A DNA stretch of 64,000 nucleotides, taken from positions 237,571 to 301,570 of the forward strand of contig NW_026516715.1 in NCBI RefSeq assembly GCF_025766255.1, given 5' to 3'. This DNA is from Zychaea mexicana. Lineage: Eukaryota; Mucoromycota; Mucoromycetes; Mucorales; Lichtheimiaceae. Below the pieces are notes generated by a model. That model worked only from the letters and a program-made list of their open reading frames with translations, was not told the DNA's origin and did not search any database. Numbering within the stretch: the stretch's first letter is position 1; every line of letters begins with the position of its first letter. The translations under genes and the position numbers were made by a program. Shown here in pieces: positions 23,037-34,634 of this stretch.

Positions 23037-26000
23037 TTAGTTTAACCACGGGTGTGCCAGCACCGCGTGAATATTAGGTCGTTGATCCACATTGCGATCC
23101 AGCATCTTCTTAATCAGGCCCAGCGAGCCTAAATCGCGTAACACAAACAACAAACAAAAAGTCAAAAATGGGTGTTCCCTTGCATTTTTATATGAACAAG
23201 TTGACCCCACTTACCATCAGATAGTACAAACGGGACCCGCAGCTCGTGGCTCAAAATCTCGTCAATGTCATAAAATGGGTTTTCGCGATACACAAGCGTG
23301 TACAGCAAGATACCGAGCGCCCAAATATCCTGGGCCGGTCCCTCATACGTCTGACCCGCCAGGATCTCCGGTGCTGCATAATCCAATGTGCCCACAAATG
23401 TATCGTACCGTCGTCCTTTCAGATAGGCCGCGCTGCCAAAGTCAATCAGTCGCACACCCCCGTTTTGGTCCAGCACAACGTTTTCGTCCTTGATATCGCG
23501 GTGGACAATTTTGTTGTCGTGCAGGTGGCGCACAGCCTCGGCAATTTGCTTAAAAATATCCCGGATCTCGTCGTCCATCATGCCGTTCTTTAATTCGATA
23601 TAGTCAAACAAGTCCATTCCAACGCCGTGTAAGCCCATAACGATGTAGTAGTGGTCGTCATCCTCGAAATAGTCGAGCATGTCGCTGCAATTCTTGTGTG
23701 GGATCTTGCGAAGCGTGTGCAGAATGTGGATCTCGACCGGAATGACACCGAGCTTGCGATCCTTGGTCCAGCAGTCTACCAGGATCCGGGACTTGATCAC
23801 GTACTTGATCACAACCTTTTTCTGCTCTGGGTCATCCCTTTTGACTGCAAGCTTGACAAGGCCGTACGCACCTTGGCCCAGGTTGTCCAGAATCGTGTAG
23901 TCGTCTATCGTCGTTGCGTTTGTTTGTGCTGAATAGTCGGGTAATACTACTTGTGTGGATGGGGGTCGTGAAGAGGGTCGAGAGCGTGGTGTGCATGGTG
24001 AAATAGGAGACGACGGGACCGCAGCTCCGGGTGTTTGTGAAGCAGAGATATAAGTAGGTCGAGAGAAACTGGTAATGATGCGTGAAGGCCGCTCTTCAAC
24101 TGCTGTCGTCGCTTCTTGCTTTGACTTTTCAGCTTTTTCTTCTATTGACTGTGGTGACGATGGGGTTACTACTGCTGCTGCTGATGTTGTTGTTGTTGTT
24201 TCTGATGCTGCCGCTGCAGGTAATGGCTTTTCTGGCTCTTGTGAGTCTGGTGCCGGATCAGGAGGAGGAGGCGGTCGTTTGGCTGCCGGTAAGCCTAATC
24301 CGTCATGTTGTTTGATTTCGAGTGGTGGATTATATGTTGAGTTGATATGGCCACATCGTGAAAAGGTCGCTTCTCGGTCAAAGGTGATCCACAAAGCACA
24401 TAGGTCGTCTGAGCCTTCAACAAGCTTTAGCTGTAGCTGGATCTCGAATGGTGTTTTGTCACGATGAACGGCCAGTAAAACAGGTAGGATTTGACCGTTA
24501 GGAGCGTGCGTGAGACGTCGAATATTGCTGGTAGTGGTTTTGTTGTTGTTGTTGTTGTTGGCAGCGGCGGCATTAGGAAGAGACGACAAGAGCTTTTCAT
24601 TGTCCATGTCTGCAATCAGTTTGCGACATATTAGGCTGTTGATAATGATGCCGTGCTGCAGCAGGTCGTCGCGCTGTAAGCAGCTGAGCAAGGTTGGTAT
24701 TTGAGGCATCAAGTCTGCAATGTCGGTAGCTACAAGTTCTTCTTGTGAAAGACCAAACATGTACCTGGCAAAGACAGCATTGCAGCCTTCTATAGTGCCA
24801 TCTTTGCGGATGGTCACGAGTCCGGCAATCATTGGTATCGATGTGATTCGCAGCGTGAAACACTCGGGCTCTTTTGATACGGTGTGTATTTTGGCAATGA
24901 TGGGAAAATGCGCTCCAAGCTTTGTTCTGCTGCCAAAAAAGCGCAACCGGCTAATGTCTTGTACATGGTTAAGCGAGGGAATTAACATGTCAACTGACTT
25001 GCCGATCAGTTCGCCGGGTTCATAGCCGTAGAGCTCGTGGACACACTCATCTGTGTATTGGATGATACCCTGATTATCGATAAAACAAACCCGCGGAAGA
25101 GAGCAAGAGAGTCAATCGCTTTGCTCAGAACCATCTAATCTGTTTGAGATGAATGAGTTTCTTTACCTGCATGTTGACGGTGATGTGAGTGACTGTTTCA
25201 AACACCTCTTCAAAGATCCAGATATAGACCGGAGAGCCGGCATCGTTCCGCTTTTCCTTGAGCCACAGCGACGCAGCCGATCTGGAACCATCCTGCTTTA
25301 CAATAGGTAGCTATATTTATGCATTCGGTATTTTATATTGTAAGCTTATTGTTGTATAATACTTGTTTCTTATCACCCGCGGATTGGATATACATAGAAA
25401 GGGCGCGTGCACATACCACGTTTCCGCAAACAAGAACCATTCCGCCAGTGCTGTCTTCAAGATGGCTGAGCTCCTCTCGTCGCCTTGTTACCATATCTAG
25501 GAAACGGTTTCGGTAGGATGGCTCGATAAAGTCGACAACGGATTTGCCCACGAGTCCTCGGCAGCTACCGCCTATACCCACCAGCACAAGTGCTGCAATG
25601 TCGTTTGAAAGTATGACTCGCCAATCGTCGTAGGTAGTTAGAATGGCTTGGTTCTGTGGCAGGAATCTGGATGTGTTGTGTAGTGCTGGATGTGGAAAGA
25701 TGTTGGCGGATGTCGACACTTTGCGCTGGATGCCCGGTCGCTTTGTAGTAGTAGGAGCAGGGGGCGTAGGAGTTGTAGCAGCAGTAGAAGGGTTTGAGTC
25801 ACTTTCCGAGGAAGAAGAAGAGGAGTATGAAGAATACGAGGAAGAGGAGATGTTTGTGTCGTTGATGAAAGCGCGCGACTCGGTATGATGACTGATGTCA
25901 TGGTTATTGTTATTGCTATGAGAGAGATGATGGTGATCATGATGGCTGTTGTGGTTGAGATGCTTTAATTGTTCGGTGACGAGATCGACATCATCTGGTG

Positions 26001-26716
26001 TTACAGGCGATGCAGGCCTTGAGAGTTTTCCTTCTTGGATATCCGGCATAGGATTACTCCGTCGCCGACGTCGAGAGGCGCGATATTGCTCGACATTGAA
26101 GGATGCTACTGGACTGTATCCGACGCTCTTTGTTTTGCTCCTGCTGTAGGCCAAGTCGTTCGTGTCGTCGTTGTTTAACAGGGTGGATGGATGGTAATGT
26201 GCAGGAAGGGTGTCGGGCGTCTTGAGCGATGTGGATTTATGCTTCATAAAGTCAATTGAACGATTCATCAAGCTCTTGCGTATTTCGGCCAGATCTGTGC
26301 GGGTAGTTGCACTTGTGGATGATGAAAACCGGTAGCTGTGCAACGATTCTTGAGCGAATCTAACACTTTCTTTGGGCCGTTCGTCTTCAGGATGGTCGCG
26401 TAGCCGGATCAGGCCGTCTGCTGCTAATGATGATAGGTCTTCGAGGTCTTCGACGTCGTTGTCGTTCGGTCTATAGTGCACATTTTATTTGTTTGTGAGC
26501 GAGTCAGACAGTGTGTGTGTGTGTGTGTAGGAGTAAGACAGTAAAAGAGAGTGTGCAATGTATGTACCGAGGTGTAATGATGCTGGTTATATCGTCCCGT
26601 GCGTTCGTCTGGTTCACTACAAGTATACAAGGGGACAATGCGTCAATTGAGAGATTTGAATAAAAACAAGACCAATGCTGGAATGTGGTTGTCGCACCTG
26701 TGATTATGCTTTGCAT
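23037..26716 (-). CDS. PAS-domain serine/threonine kinase (PAS kinase, Psk1/Psk2 type)
   Basis: Five exons on the minus strand, 26716-26568, 26470-25417, 25310-25167, 25069-23215 and 23128-23037, encode about 1097 residues. The N-terminal about 280 residues are low-complexity, Ser/His/Asn-rich. A PAS region follows (CGNVLPIVKQDGSRSAASLWL, YTDECVHELYGYEPGELIGKS), then a second PAS-like part (GLVTIRKDGTIEGCNAVFARYMFG). From about residue 840 lies the kinase: GQGAYGLVKLA glycine loop, catalytic VHRDIKDENVVLD, IDFGSAA (DFG), and activation loop VGTLDYAAPEIL. DYAAPE is typical of PAS kinases. In yeast this kinase tunes sugar partitioning (glycogen synthase, Ugp1). The last exon ends with the kinase C-lobe at HPWLN, so no tail is missing. 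The start at 26716 is the least sure point; a 5' intron with acceptor near 26616 is an alternative. Confidence 0.88.
26511..26528. repeat. GT microsatellite in intron 1 of the PAS kinase
   Basis: A short pure GT run inside the first intron of the kinase gene (CA on the coding strand). Confidence 0.85.
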
Positions 26717-28490
26717 TGGGGGGGGAGGAGGTGGAGTAACGCGCCTGAATTGAAGCTGTTAATATGGTTACGACCGGTGATGAAAAAGCGATCAGTAAAA
26801 AACCCACACACATACACAAGATCAGGATTGCAGAGACGTGATGAAAGAAGGGGGGGGGGGAAAAGGATTCTGAAAAGTTGTTGTACCTGTGTTGCGTGTA
26901 TGTAACAAGAGCAGAGAGAGAGAGAGAAAGAGAGAGTAAAAGAGTTCGAAAGAGAAGGCAAACAATGTGTTATTGAGCAGACACACGCACACACACACAA
27001 CACTCCTTTTTTCTTTATTCTTGAAAAAGAACTGCTGCTAATTGAATGGTTCACCAGCACACACGACAATTTTTTTTTTTCAACTTGCTGGTTTCGTATT
27101 CAGCGGATTTTCTCATTTGCGGCCAGGTCGTCAGCAACATCCCAGCAAGAAGTCAGAGCCCACGGATCAGCGTCAGTTGGAGGATGGATGGCCATCTATC
27201 AGTCTGAGGGTTTATCACCAAGCTTCTGCTTGTCTTTGCCCAATCCATCCGGTCGTCAACTAGACCATGACGTTGAAGTCACATGTGGGGGAGAGGGAAG
27301 GGGCGACAAAGGGTACCTGAAACTAAAAAAAAAAAACTAGTTCCGCGGAACGCAAAAAGGAAAGTACCTCATTGTTATTATTCTATTTGTTGTTGTTGTT
27401 GTTGTTCTTGCTTGATGACAAACAATCCAGCATTTCCCACATCATCTCATCATTGTGGCCGTCGTGTGTGCATCTTTGTCGTGCTGCAGTTGGATTGGTG
27501 CTCGATCACCTACTGTATCATCATCCCACTGCTTGTGAACAAGTGTGCAGCTTCATGTAAATTATCTCGGTGTGAGTCGGTGCAACAAACAAATGCGTAG
27601 AACATTTCGGCACAAAGAAGACAAACATGGCCACTAAGATTGACTCCGAAGCAATTTTTGCCCTGGAACAAATCAAAGAGAGTATAAAGAGAGTAAGAGA
27701 GAGAGAGGGCAGAGGCACTGACATCATCATCCTCAGCAGCAGGAGCAGCATGAGCAGCGTGAACCCTTGAAAGAAGGGTGGTGTTGCTTTGTGTCAAAAT
27801 TCTTTATTAACACGCACGCACAAAAAGTGAATGATGCTTGGAGATCGCTGGACGGATTCTTCCATATTCTATGTTCTGGATGCATCTATTGGTTCCACCC
27901 TGTGTTACTCAACCTTGACAAAAATTAACCACATGTTTGTGTGGTAGTACACCCGTACTTGTTAAGGATGCATGTGTGGGACAAGCGAGACACAAAATGC
28001 ATAAGGCCACTAATACTACCAGCAAAGTACCTACCATTACTGTATACCCTGAGCTTCTCGGCTCGTCATGTGGAAGACTTTTACAGCAAACGCTGGCATC
28101 TAGATATCTAATGCAAGATTTTCCTTTTGCGTGCATCATGCGACGTTTTAATATAACCACTACCTCTACCACCGCCAGCGCAGCAATAATGCCACGCGAA
28201 GAAATATATAAAGTATATACTGTATGCAGCATTTTATATAATCGAATGACGTTTAAGCACCCCTTCCCCTAATCCCTCCCCACGGCTCGGTCTCTTTTTC
28301 GCCAAAATATACCATTTTTAATGTTATTGTTGAAAAAGTAACCTTATCATTTTCTTCTGCTTGTACACACGTGGAAGCTTGACGAGTAATAATACTTCCA
28401 CATATAAGTAAATGGCATGTTTCTTTATCTACCGATGATCAGAGGGTAGAAAAAAACAAGAATTACTCGATATAACGAACATGCATGTGA
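26717..28490. other. Kinase promoter side and gene-poor DNA
   Basis: Contains the upstream region of the PAS kinase, a CA/GA-rich patch near 26910-27000, homopolymers near 27070 and 27327, and a GTT microsatellite near 27390-27408. Apart from the weak candidate gene at 27627 I see no coding region. Confidence 0.5.
27627..27928 (+). CDS. Candidate small two-exon gene
   Basis: ATG at 27627 in a good context (ACAAACATGG) opens MATKIDSEAIFALEQIKESI. A GTAAGA donor at 27693 and CCTCAG acceptor at 27736 join it in frame to a second open stretch (27737-27928) starting QQEQHEQREPLKEGWCCF, giving 85 residues. The intron would be only 44 bp. The second half is rich in Cys, Trp and Phe, which could equally be chance reading. 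I do not recognise the protein. Confidence 0.28.
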
Positions 28491-29400
28491 CGGTTTGATG
28501 TCTCTATCCATGATGACGGTGAGGTCTTTCCCCTTGTCTCACGCACTAATGAGCTAAAAAAGCTTATGATAAACGCAAAAATACCGACCGATATACCCGA
28601 TGTGGATTCTGATCGCATTGCCCTTCATGTGGATCATTTGATAACAAGTTGCTCGGTATGTATCATTGTTCGGTCCGCTCATGCATTCATCAAAGCATGA
28701 TCTTGTAGACTAGTCTATACACAGCAATAAGAATAGAAGCGGGGATGGCATGTGATTCTTTAGAAAGTTTCAGTGTAGCATTCTCCCATTCTATTCATTC
28801 ATCAGCTTATGTACTATTCCAAAGCAAACCGGACAAGATCAGAAGGAGTTGCCATAAACTGTGCTTTGAACCAGAAATATGTATATGCATAGCATACTAG
28901 GATTAGAAAGGTAAAGAAGCATTTCAAAACTTATCTTGCATCAAATCTTCTTTACCATTGATAGTACATATTCACAATGTCGTCATCCTTCTATAGAGTA
29001 TGTACTGTATGTACATCAAACATGTACCGAATCGGGAGCTTAAAACGACAAGGATTTACCAGTCGGTATCTGGGAAAACAAACATACAGTATCAAGAGCC
29101 TGAAAGCTGACGATTGCTGGCTGATGAAAAAAATGCGGTGTCGAGTTCTTTCGTGAATCGATACTGTGTTTCTGAATAGTTTACTTGTTTGCATAAACCT
29201 ACGGTAGACAAATATCTTATCATTGTCATTTTGACAGCGATTACATACAGTAGTGGATGGCACATTGGCACGTCTTGAAGCCAAGGCAAAATTATGGCCA
29301 TTCGAAGATAACCACAAGTGACTCTGGATGTGGAAAAAAAATGGCAATTGTCGCTGGAACGTTACTCGTGACTTCAAGTTCGATATTGGGTGTTAAACAC
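28491..29400 (+). pseudogene. Degraded Crinkler (CRN)-like fragment
   Basis: The frame 28491-28655 reads FDVSIHDDGEVFPLVSRTN, then ELKKLMINAKIP, then DIPDVDSDRIALHVDHL. This matches the ubiquitin-like header of Crinkler proteins, where a short beta strand is followed by a LK..I helix and the VD.D.L.L pattern. A stop codon stands directly upstream and I find no start codon or splice acceptor that would supply the first strand. A GTATGT donor follows at 28656. Some 650 bp later, 29308-29370 encodes ITTSDSGCGKKMAIVAGT, a worn copy of the P-loop found after the header in many CRN proteins. No clear effector C-terminus follows. CRN proteins are secreted or intracellular effectors known in oomycetes, chytrids and some Mucoromycota. 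The link between the two pieces is inference. Confidence 0.42.
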
Positions 29401-30484
29401 CAACACCTTCACGGCGATAAGCTTATGGTTTGATCAATGTGCGCAAACACGGATCAGCATCTCATTGTTTACTACGACAGCCTTCAGGCCAACTTTTGAT
29501 AAATCATCATCGTCGTACTTACGACGGCTACAGATATTTGCAATTTTGGTATTTTTAAAGTAACAAGCTTATATACAGCGGTTCACAAGTGCCTTCTTGA
29601 GATATCGAATTCCATGAAAGGTGATACTATAGGTGTGCATTGACAAAGACACAGTGTCGAGCTTTTGCTTATCATTTTTTTATCGAATGAAATAAACACA
29701 TTTCTATAAATCATCTAGTAAATGAATAAAGCGATTTTTATTATATGCTGTGCAAAATAGCTGTTCTTTTGATAAGAGTGCTCGGGAAGTGTATTATAAA
29801 TTATGGAAATGGGAAACTTTTACGAAATGAGGATGCTTCTGATAAGAGAATTGAATCAATAAGTCTAGCTTTTTAACGGAAAGTGGAAATTTTATCCTTG
29901 TATTATATGTGATTCCTCACAACCACAATCACGTACAGCATTAGAAACTGATTTGCCGACGAATAAACAAATTGAGCCATATTTTGAAAAGCATGTTCAC
30001 TCATACCAATCAAGCTATCATACATTGGGACAAACTGGATGACAGAGTTTAATAAAATTGTACCATGACAAGCAAAATCCAACCAACCAACTCATTCTAT
30101 AAAAACAGGTTGGCCACGAAGCGGAAAGGTTTAGAAGTAATAAAAATGTGTGGCAACCCAATTTCTTTTACACAATACATCGTACAAACAGCCTATTTAG
30201 CAAATTGAGCGAATCGTCGTCTCAACAAATTGTTGAGACGACGCCGCGCTCCGAACTCAAAAAGGAAAATGTGTGTCACATTTATGCAACGGCAATCGAC
30301 TTGAGTTTGGAAAAGCAGAAAATGTATCATTTTTTCTGCACCTGTCTATGGTTCCAATAGTACAGATAGGTTTCGCTGAAAAACATGTTCTTAGAAGATG
30401 CGAGTTTAATCTGATCGTGTTTAGAATATAATAAGAACCACAAAAAATATAAAGAAACCAATCTTATTAATTTTCTTTTTTTCG
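29401..30484. other. AT-rich flank left of the Harbinger-like element
   Basis: Mostly non-coding. The frame at about 29874-30043 reads YPCIICDSSQPQSRTALETD and on to HTLGQTG before a stop. With its CxxC pair and polar composition it looks like a fragment of a transposon protein, but I cannot assign it. The left end of the Harbinger-like element probably lies in this stretch; I could not locate its terminal inverted repeat. Confidence 0.35.
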
Positions 30485-31767
30485 ATGGACAACAACTCCC
30501 GTTTATCACTCATTCACACTAATCGCGAGCAGGGTACCCAACGCCGTCGCCGTATCAGTGAACGAAGACGTCGACTGTTTTGGCTTCTTATGATTACTAT
30601 GGCCGAAGCATCGCTCCAAACATTAGGCTTCCTTCCAGAAGTGTATGCTTATATTGGTTCCCCTCTCCATTTTCGCCAAGTTCGTGGTTCATGTCAAGCA
30701 AAGCGATCTATGGACTACTGGAGAATCGGGCACAAGAACTTGACGGATGACGACAACCCACGAAACAGCTACAAGGCTCATTATCGTATGAACAAGGCTA
30801 CGTTCAATTGGTTAGTGGATATGCTGTCGCAAGATCCAGCTTTTCAGCGTAACTCTCCTCGTGCCACTCCACCGTACATTCAAATTGCTTGTGTTCTATG
30901 GCGCTACGCAAACACGCATCTTGGATACCGTTTGTTTAGTACTCGTTTTGGTTTCTCGCTAGGTTTGTACAGGAATTTCAGCCGGAACTATATGCAAGCA
31001 ATGGTGAACATACTCGGAAGGATGATCCGATGGCCGCGAACCCCGGAAGAAATACAGAGAAACGCAGACGACTTTGCGAGAGTAGTTTTCGCATCGGATC
31101 GAACAAGAGCGGTAGCAAGACTCAATTTGGTAAATGTTATTGGGGCTATGGATGGGAAGCTAGTGTTTATCCACAAGCCAAATCATAGTGGGATAAGCTG
31201 GATGGATCGCAAAAACCATCATTCAATGAACCTCCTTGCTGTATGCGATGCACAGCAGCGGTTTCTGACGGTTTATGTTGGTGAAAAGGTAACGTTCAAA
31301 AATCACAACTTTCTTTCGTAATTGTATCCTTGCTAATATATTGTCATGATACAAGGTCGTGCACACGATTCTCGGGTGTTTGCCAATTCGGATCATGCAA
31401 GAGATTTAAAAAATGATCCAGATACCAAACGTCCAAATGGCTCATACATTATTGCAGGAATGTAAAGACGATTTATAAATTATGTCTACTAACAAGTTTA
31501 TGCTAAATATACTTTTTGCATTTAACAGATTTCGCTTATCCTCAACGCAAGTACATTATGACACCTTATCCAAGAAACACACGAGATCGAGCCAAGAAAG
31601 ACTTTAATTATGCTTTATCGTCACAGCGTATGGCAATTGAACATGTATTTGGTGCGCTCACTCCGCGTTGGCGATTCCTTAAACATTATTTGTACCAGTT
31701 GAACCCTGTAGATTTCGCCACCACCATCTATGTCTGCTGTATCCTCCATAATATCTGCATCGATTGA
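30485..31767 (+). pseudogene. Harbinger-type DDE transposase
   Basis: Exon 30485-31280 encodes an N-terminal helical part and VIGAMDGKLVFIHKPNHSG, the first catalytic Asp in the usual MDG setting. A GTGAAA donor at 31281 joins in phase to 31356, giving GRAHDSRVFANS, the second Asp. The third part, 31528-31767, has PYPRNTRDRAKKDFNYALSS and RMAIEHVFGALTPRWRFLK with the catalytic Glu, ending LHNICID. So all three catalytic acids survive. The second intron does not work: the only GT donor (31462) leaves the codon one base out of phase with the acceptor at 31528, so the reading frame is broken by one base. The enzyme would cut and paste the element; as written it is probably inactive. Confidence 0.78.
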
Positions 31768-32433
31768 CCGGGCAACGAACTCCCGGATAACATTGATGAC
31801 TTGATCAGGAGCTTAATGACCATCATTTTGTGAGCATTGCCGAAGTCGACGCGCATTGTAGAATAGCCGAAGAAAATGAAGATAGTAATAATTGCCGAAA
31901 CCGCAACAGTAAACACGGAATCAAATACTTCCAGCCTGCCGTCTATCTCTGTCGAACAAGACGACATTTTAACCGAAGCTAAAGTACGGGCAGCTACGTC
32001 AAGCAGGGAATGCCAAACGCGACATACTGAAGGATGAGTTACAAGCACGTCATTCTGGCCGGCGTCAAGCATAATAGGTTCAATATAACCACAATAATAT
32101 ACGTTTTTGAAAACCCAATTTGTTTTAAGCATATCACTTGTCCGAAATGGTCTGTTCAAGTTTACTCTCGATTTCCGATGCATGAATTTATTGCGATCGA
32201 TTCTTTTGTTTTTCTAGAACCAATAACCCTCGCATTGGTTCCGCAAAGTATGAATGCGATAAGTCGTTATAGTCTGTACAAGTGTCAAATAATTTGTGAT
32301 ATGCTAAGCAACACAAATAAATACATTTATTCTTCAATGTTCTTTTGCTGTCCATAATTTTGACTACGGGTGGATCCTACAAGTGCTGCAATTACATCTG
32401 CAATCCGCTCCTCTGCTCTGACCCTTCTTTCTT

Positions 32434-33240
32434 CTAACTGTTGTTGGCTGTTAGCTCTTCTGTTTTCAAGATCGACCATCGCTTAGAGCTGCTGCTTAAA
32501 AAACGTCGCTCATCGACCGCTTTGTGCTCTGCGTCGAATGTCCGTTCTTGTTCGGTGAACTGTTCGAAAATGCTGTCAAGTTTTTCGAACAGCTGTTCAA
32601 GGCCCCGCTCATGCGCCTCCAAAAGCTCACTGCCCAAGTCGTTGTTACTGTAACTCGTCGTCGCTGAGCTGGTGGCTATTCCGCATCATCTGTGACAGAG
32701 TTGCCAGCATTTGCTTCATCATGAGTTCGAACCAGGTTGCCTTGACGATTTGAATCGATCGTTACCGGCGCTATCACACTAGCATCATCTTGAAGAAACG
32801 CCATCATCGCATCGTAGTGAGAGAACCTCTCTTGATTAGGGTCCTCCCATTTCTAGTCTGATTCGTTTCCCTAGTGAGTCTTTGGAAGCGTCGAAGGAGC
32901 TTATACCATTTCTTCTTGCAAGCACTTCTGCTACGTCGAAGTCCAGAACTAGTATCCTCAATGAACTTGTTGTAGATCTTGTCCCACCATTCACCTTTTT
33001 CTTGGTTGCTTTTACCGTTCTTCTAGCGAGCATAGTATTCTTCCACAGTGCGGATCAACTCTGATTCTTCTTCTTCCATCCAGTCAGCAGTCGATTCTTC
33101 TTCCCTATCATCACCAGAGTCAACTGGATCGAGGTCAGAACCTTCGCTGGCTTCAACCGTTTCTGATTCTTGCTGTTGGGTAGTGGGAGGTGTTTATAGG
33201 ATAGGCTGGCTACTGTTTCTTCTGTTAAAACCTTGCATAG
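32434..33240 (-). pseudogene. Myb/SANT-like DNA-binding gene of the Harbinger element
   Basis: Reading the minus strand from about 33230: an acidic leader (SGDDREEESTADWMEEEESE), then LIRTVEEYYAR, an in-frame TAG, and on in the same frame GEWWDKIYNKFIEDTSSGLRR, RSRSACKKKWYKLLRRFQRL. The tryptophan spacing and the KKKW turn fit the Myb/SANT-like (trihelix) domain that Harbinger elements encode to bind their ends. A glutamate-rich coiled segment (ELLEAHERGLEQLFEKLDS, 32640-32434) continues the product in another frame. The stop codon and frame changes mark it as a pseudogene. Confidence 0.6.
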
Positions 33241-33798
33241 CAGGAGACCAAATAATAAAATTGGCGCTCATGATAAGAAAAGAAGATAAACGAAGTTGAT
33301 GTATAAGGATAAAATAAAAAAGGGATAGATTTCGATGATAGTTAACGTTTATTATTTCTTTTTTCTGTCTATTTATATAGCCAGGCTTTTGGTAGGCATT
33401 TATAATAAGGAATGAATTCATTCTATACTGTTTTGATGGTCAATCGTCTTTTTTTGTTCAATATCTTTTAATACTTCTTGAAGATGTGGACGAAAACAGT
33501 AATAGCATAGTTCGAACGCCCGCAAAATTGCTCTCAAAATGTCTGTACAGACCACGACAGTTTTGGTAATATGTTACTTCTAATTTGGGAGATAACTAAT
33601 AGCAATATATTAATGAGAGAATAACTGTTTTTTTATATATTGTTAATTAGTTTTTTTTATATAATGAAAGAAATTTGATTATCGTGTGAATTATTTTTAT
33701 AATTATTAATTTAAATTTTTTTATTTTGTTACCAATAATTTTTTTTTCTACCAATGTGATTTTTTTTAAACAATAATTAATACCAATACCAATATGTT

Positions 33799-33940
33799 GG
33801 CGCTTGGTGGAATAGTAATAAGCATATCCCTCCTCTAGGCTAAACCATTAGGTCGACGCCCGAAGAATCGAAGATTCTGAGCTCGACTAGAATAGAAGAA
33901 TATCATAATTTTGTTATTTATAACAAAAATTATAGATATT
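33799..33940 (+). repeat. Possible tRNA-derived SINE-like fragment
   Basis: GGCGCTTGGTGGAATAGTAA resembles a worn tRNA 5' part with an A box, and AGGTCGACGCCCG about 45 bases on resembles a B box. An AT-rich tail with a palindrome follows near 33903-33938. The flanks are very AT-rich. No target duplication was found. It is a weak call from motif spacing only. Confidence 0.2.
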
Positions 33941-34015
33941 GTTTATTCGCCATTGAGACCCCGTCTGGACGGGCTTCGCCCTTTTTGAGAGCACCCTAAG
34001 TGGCAACAATGTTAC

Positions 34016-34390
34016 CATAGTATCCAAAGAGAAACGAAAAGGAGACTAGCTTACATTCAGAAAAAGCACCAGCAGCGTACAATACAATCAAGGATGGATA
34101 CAACATGTTGGTGCATAAAAGTACAGAAGTGCGAAACTTACTACGAAAATCCACAAGGGATCAAGAGAAGAGGGGTATTATTATTCCACATGCAGCTTTC
34201 ATTCATCTATGGTTAAGTGCGCACGTATTGCCTCTTATCACAGCACTTCCAGGCGTGACTTACATTGGTTTGGCATATGATTCGGAAAATTGGTTCAACT
34301 TGTTTCTGTTCAGCACTTATTGTTTATCTGCCGCCATGACAATTACATTTGTCTTACTAGAAGGTCTTTCCTTGCCAGGTGGGTTATAAA
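34016..34390 (+). CDS. Exon(s) of an unrecognised membrane protein gene next to the retrotransposon
   Basis: An open frame from about 34016 to 34389 encodes KAPAAYNTIKDGYNMLVHKS, a basic stretch, then two hydrophobic segments (FIHLWLSAHVLPLITALPGV and NLFLFSTYCLSAAMTITFVL). A GTGGGT donor stands at 34380 within its end. The composition is that of a real membrane protein exon, and codon use is like the host genes. I do not recognise the family. A following short exon (about 34574-34634) is the one split by the LTR retrotransposon, so the gene, if it was alive, is now disrupted. Confidence 0.35.
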
Positions 34391-34573
34391 TATGTATCAT
34401 AACCAATAAAAAGAAGGCTTAGCATTTATAACTCTTTCTTCATTTCTTAGGTTTCTAGAATCTCCCTTTGGGTGACTGGAAGAACATAACCAAATTTGAC
34501 TTTTGCTATGTATTCATATACCACAATGCGTCCAAGGAGAATGCTCATTTGGCGTATTCTGGAGACATAGCTT

Positions 34574-34634
34574 ATGAAAGCAAAAGTGTTGCAAGGCTCG
34601 AATCGTGCGCAGGCACTTGAGGCTTGTGAGCAAT
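34574..34634 (+). pseudogene. Split exon at the retrotransposon target site
   Basis: Removing the retrotransposon and one copy of its 5-bp target duplication (GCAAT) joins 34574-34634 to 40904-40911 and yields an open frame ending QALEACEQSLQ, followed at once by a GTAAAA splice donor at 40912. An ACATAG acceptor precedes 34574. This suggests the element landed in a coding exon. The gene itself is not recognised. Confidence 0.35.
34630..34634. repeat. Target-site duplication, left copy
   Basis: GCAAT directly before the left LTR; an identical GCAAT follows the right LTR at 40899. Five bases is the usual length for Ty3/Gypsy integrases. Confidence 0.88.

Larger units (their letters stand above)
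30485..33240. mobile_element. PIF/Harbinger-like DNA transposon, decayed
   Basis: Two convergent genes of a Harbinger element lie together: a DDE transposase on the plus strand (30485-31767) and a Myb/SANT-like DNA-binding protein on the minus strand (about 33240-32434). This pairing is the standard layout of PIF/Harbinger transposons. Both genes carry damage. Terminal inverted repeats and the 3-bp target duplication were not found, so the limits given are those of the coding parts only. Confidence 0.75.

Noticed and set aside
24075..24467. Plus-strand frames opposite the PAS kinase
   Set aside because: Shadow frames of the Pro/Ser/Thr-rich linker of the kinase.
32700..32760. GAGTTCGAACCAGG taken as a tRNA B box
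   Set aside because: No A box, acceptor stem or fold around it; it lies in the Myb-like pseudogene.
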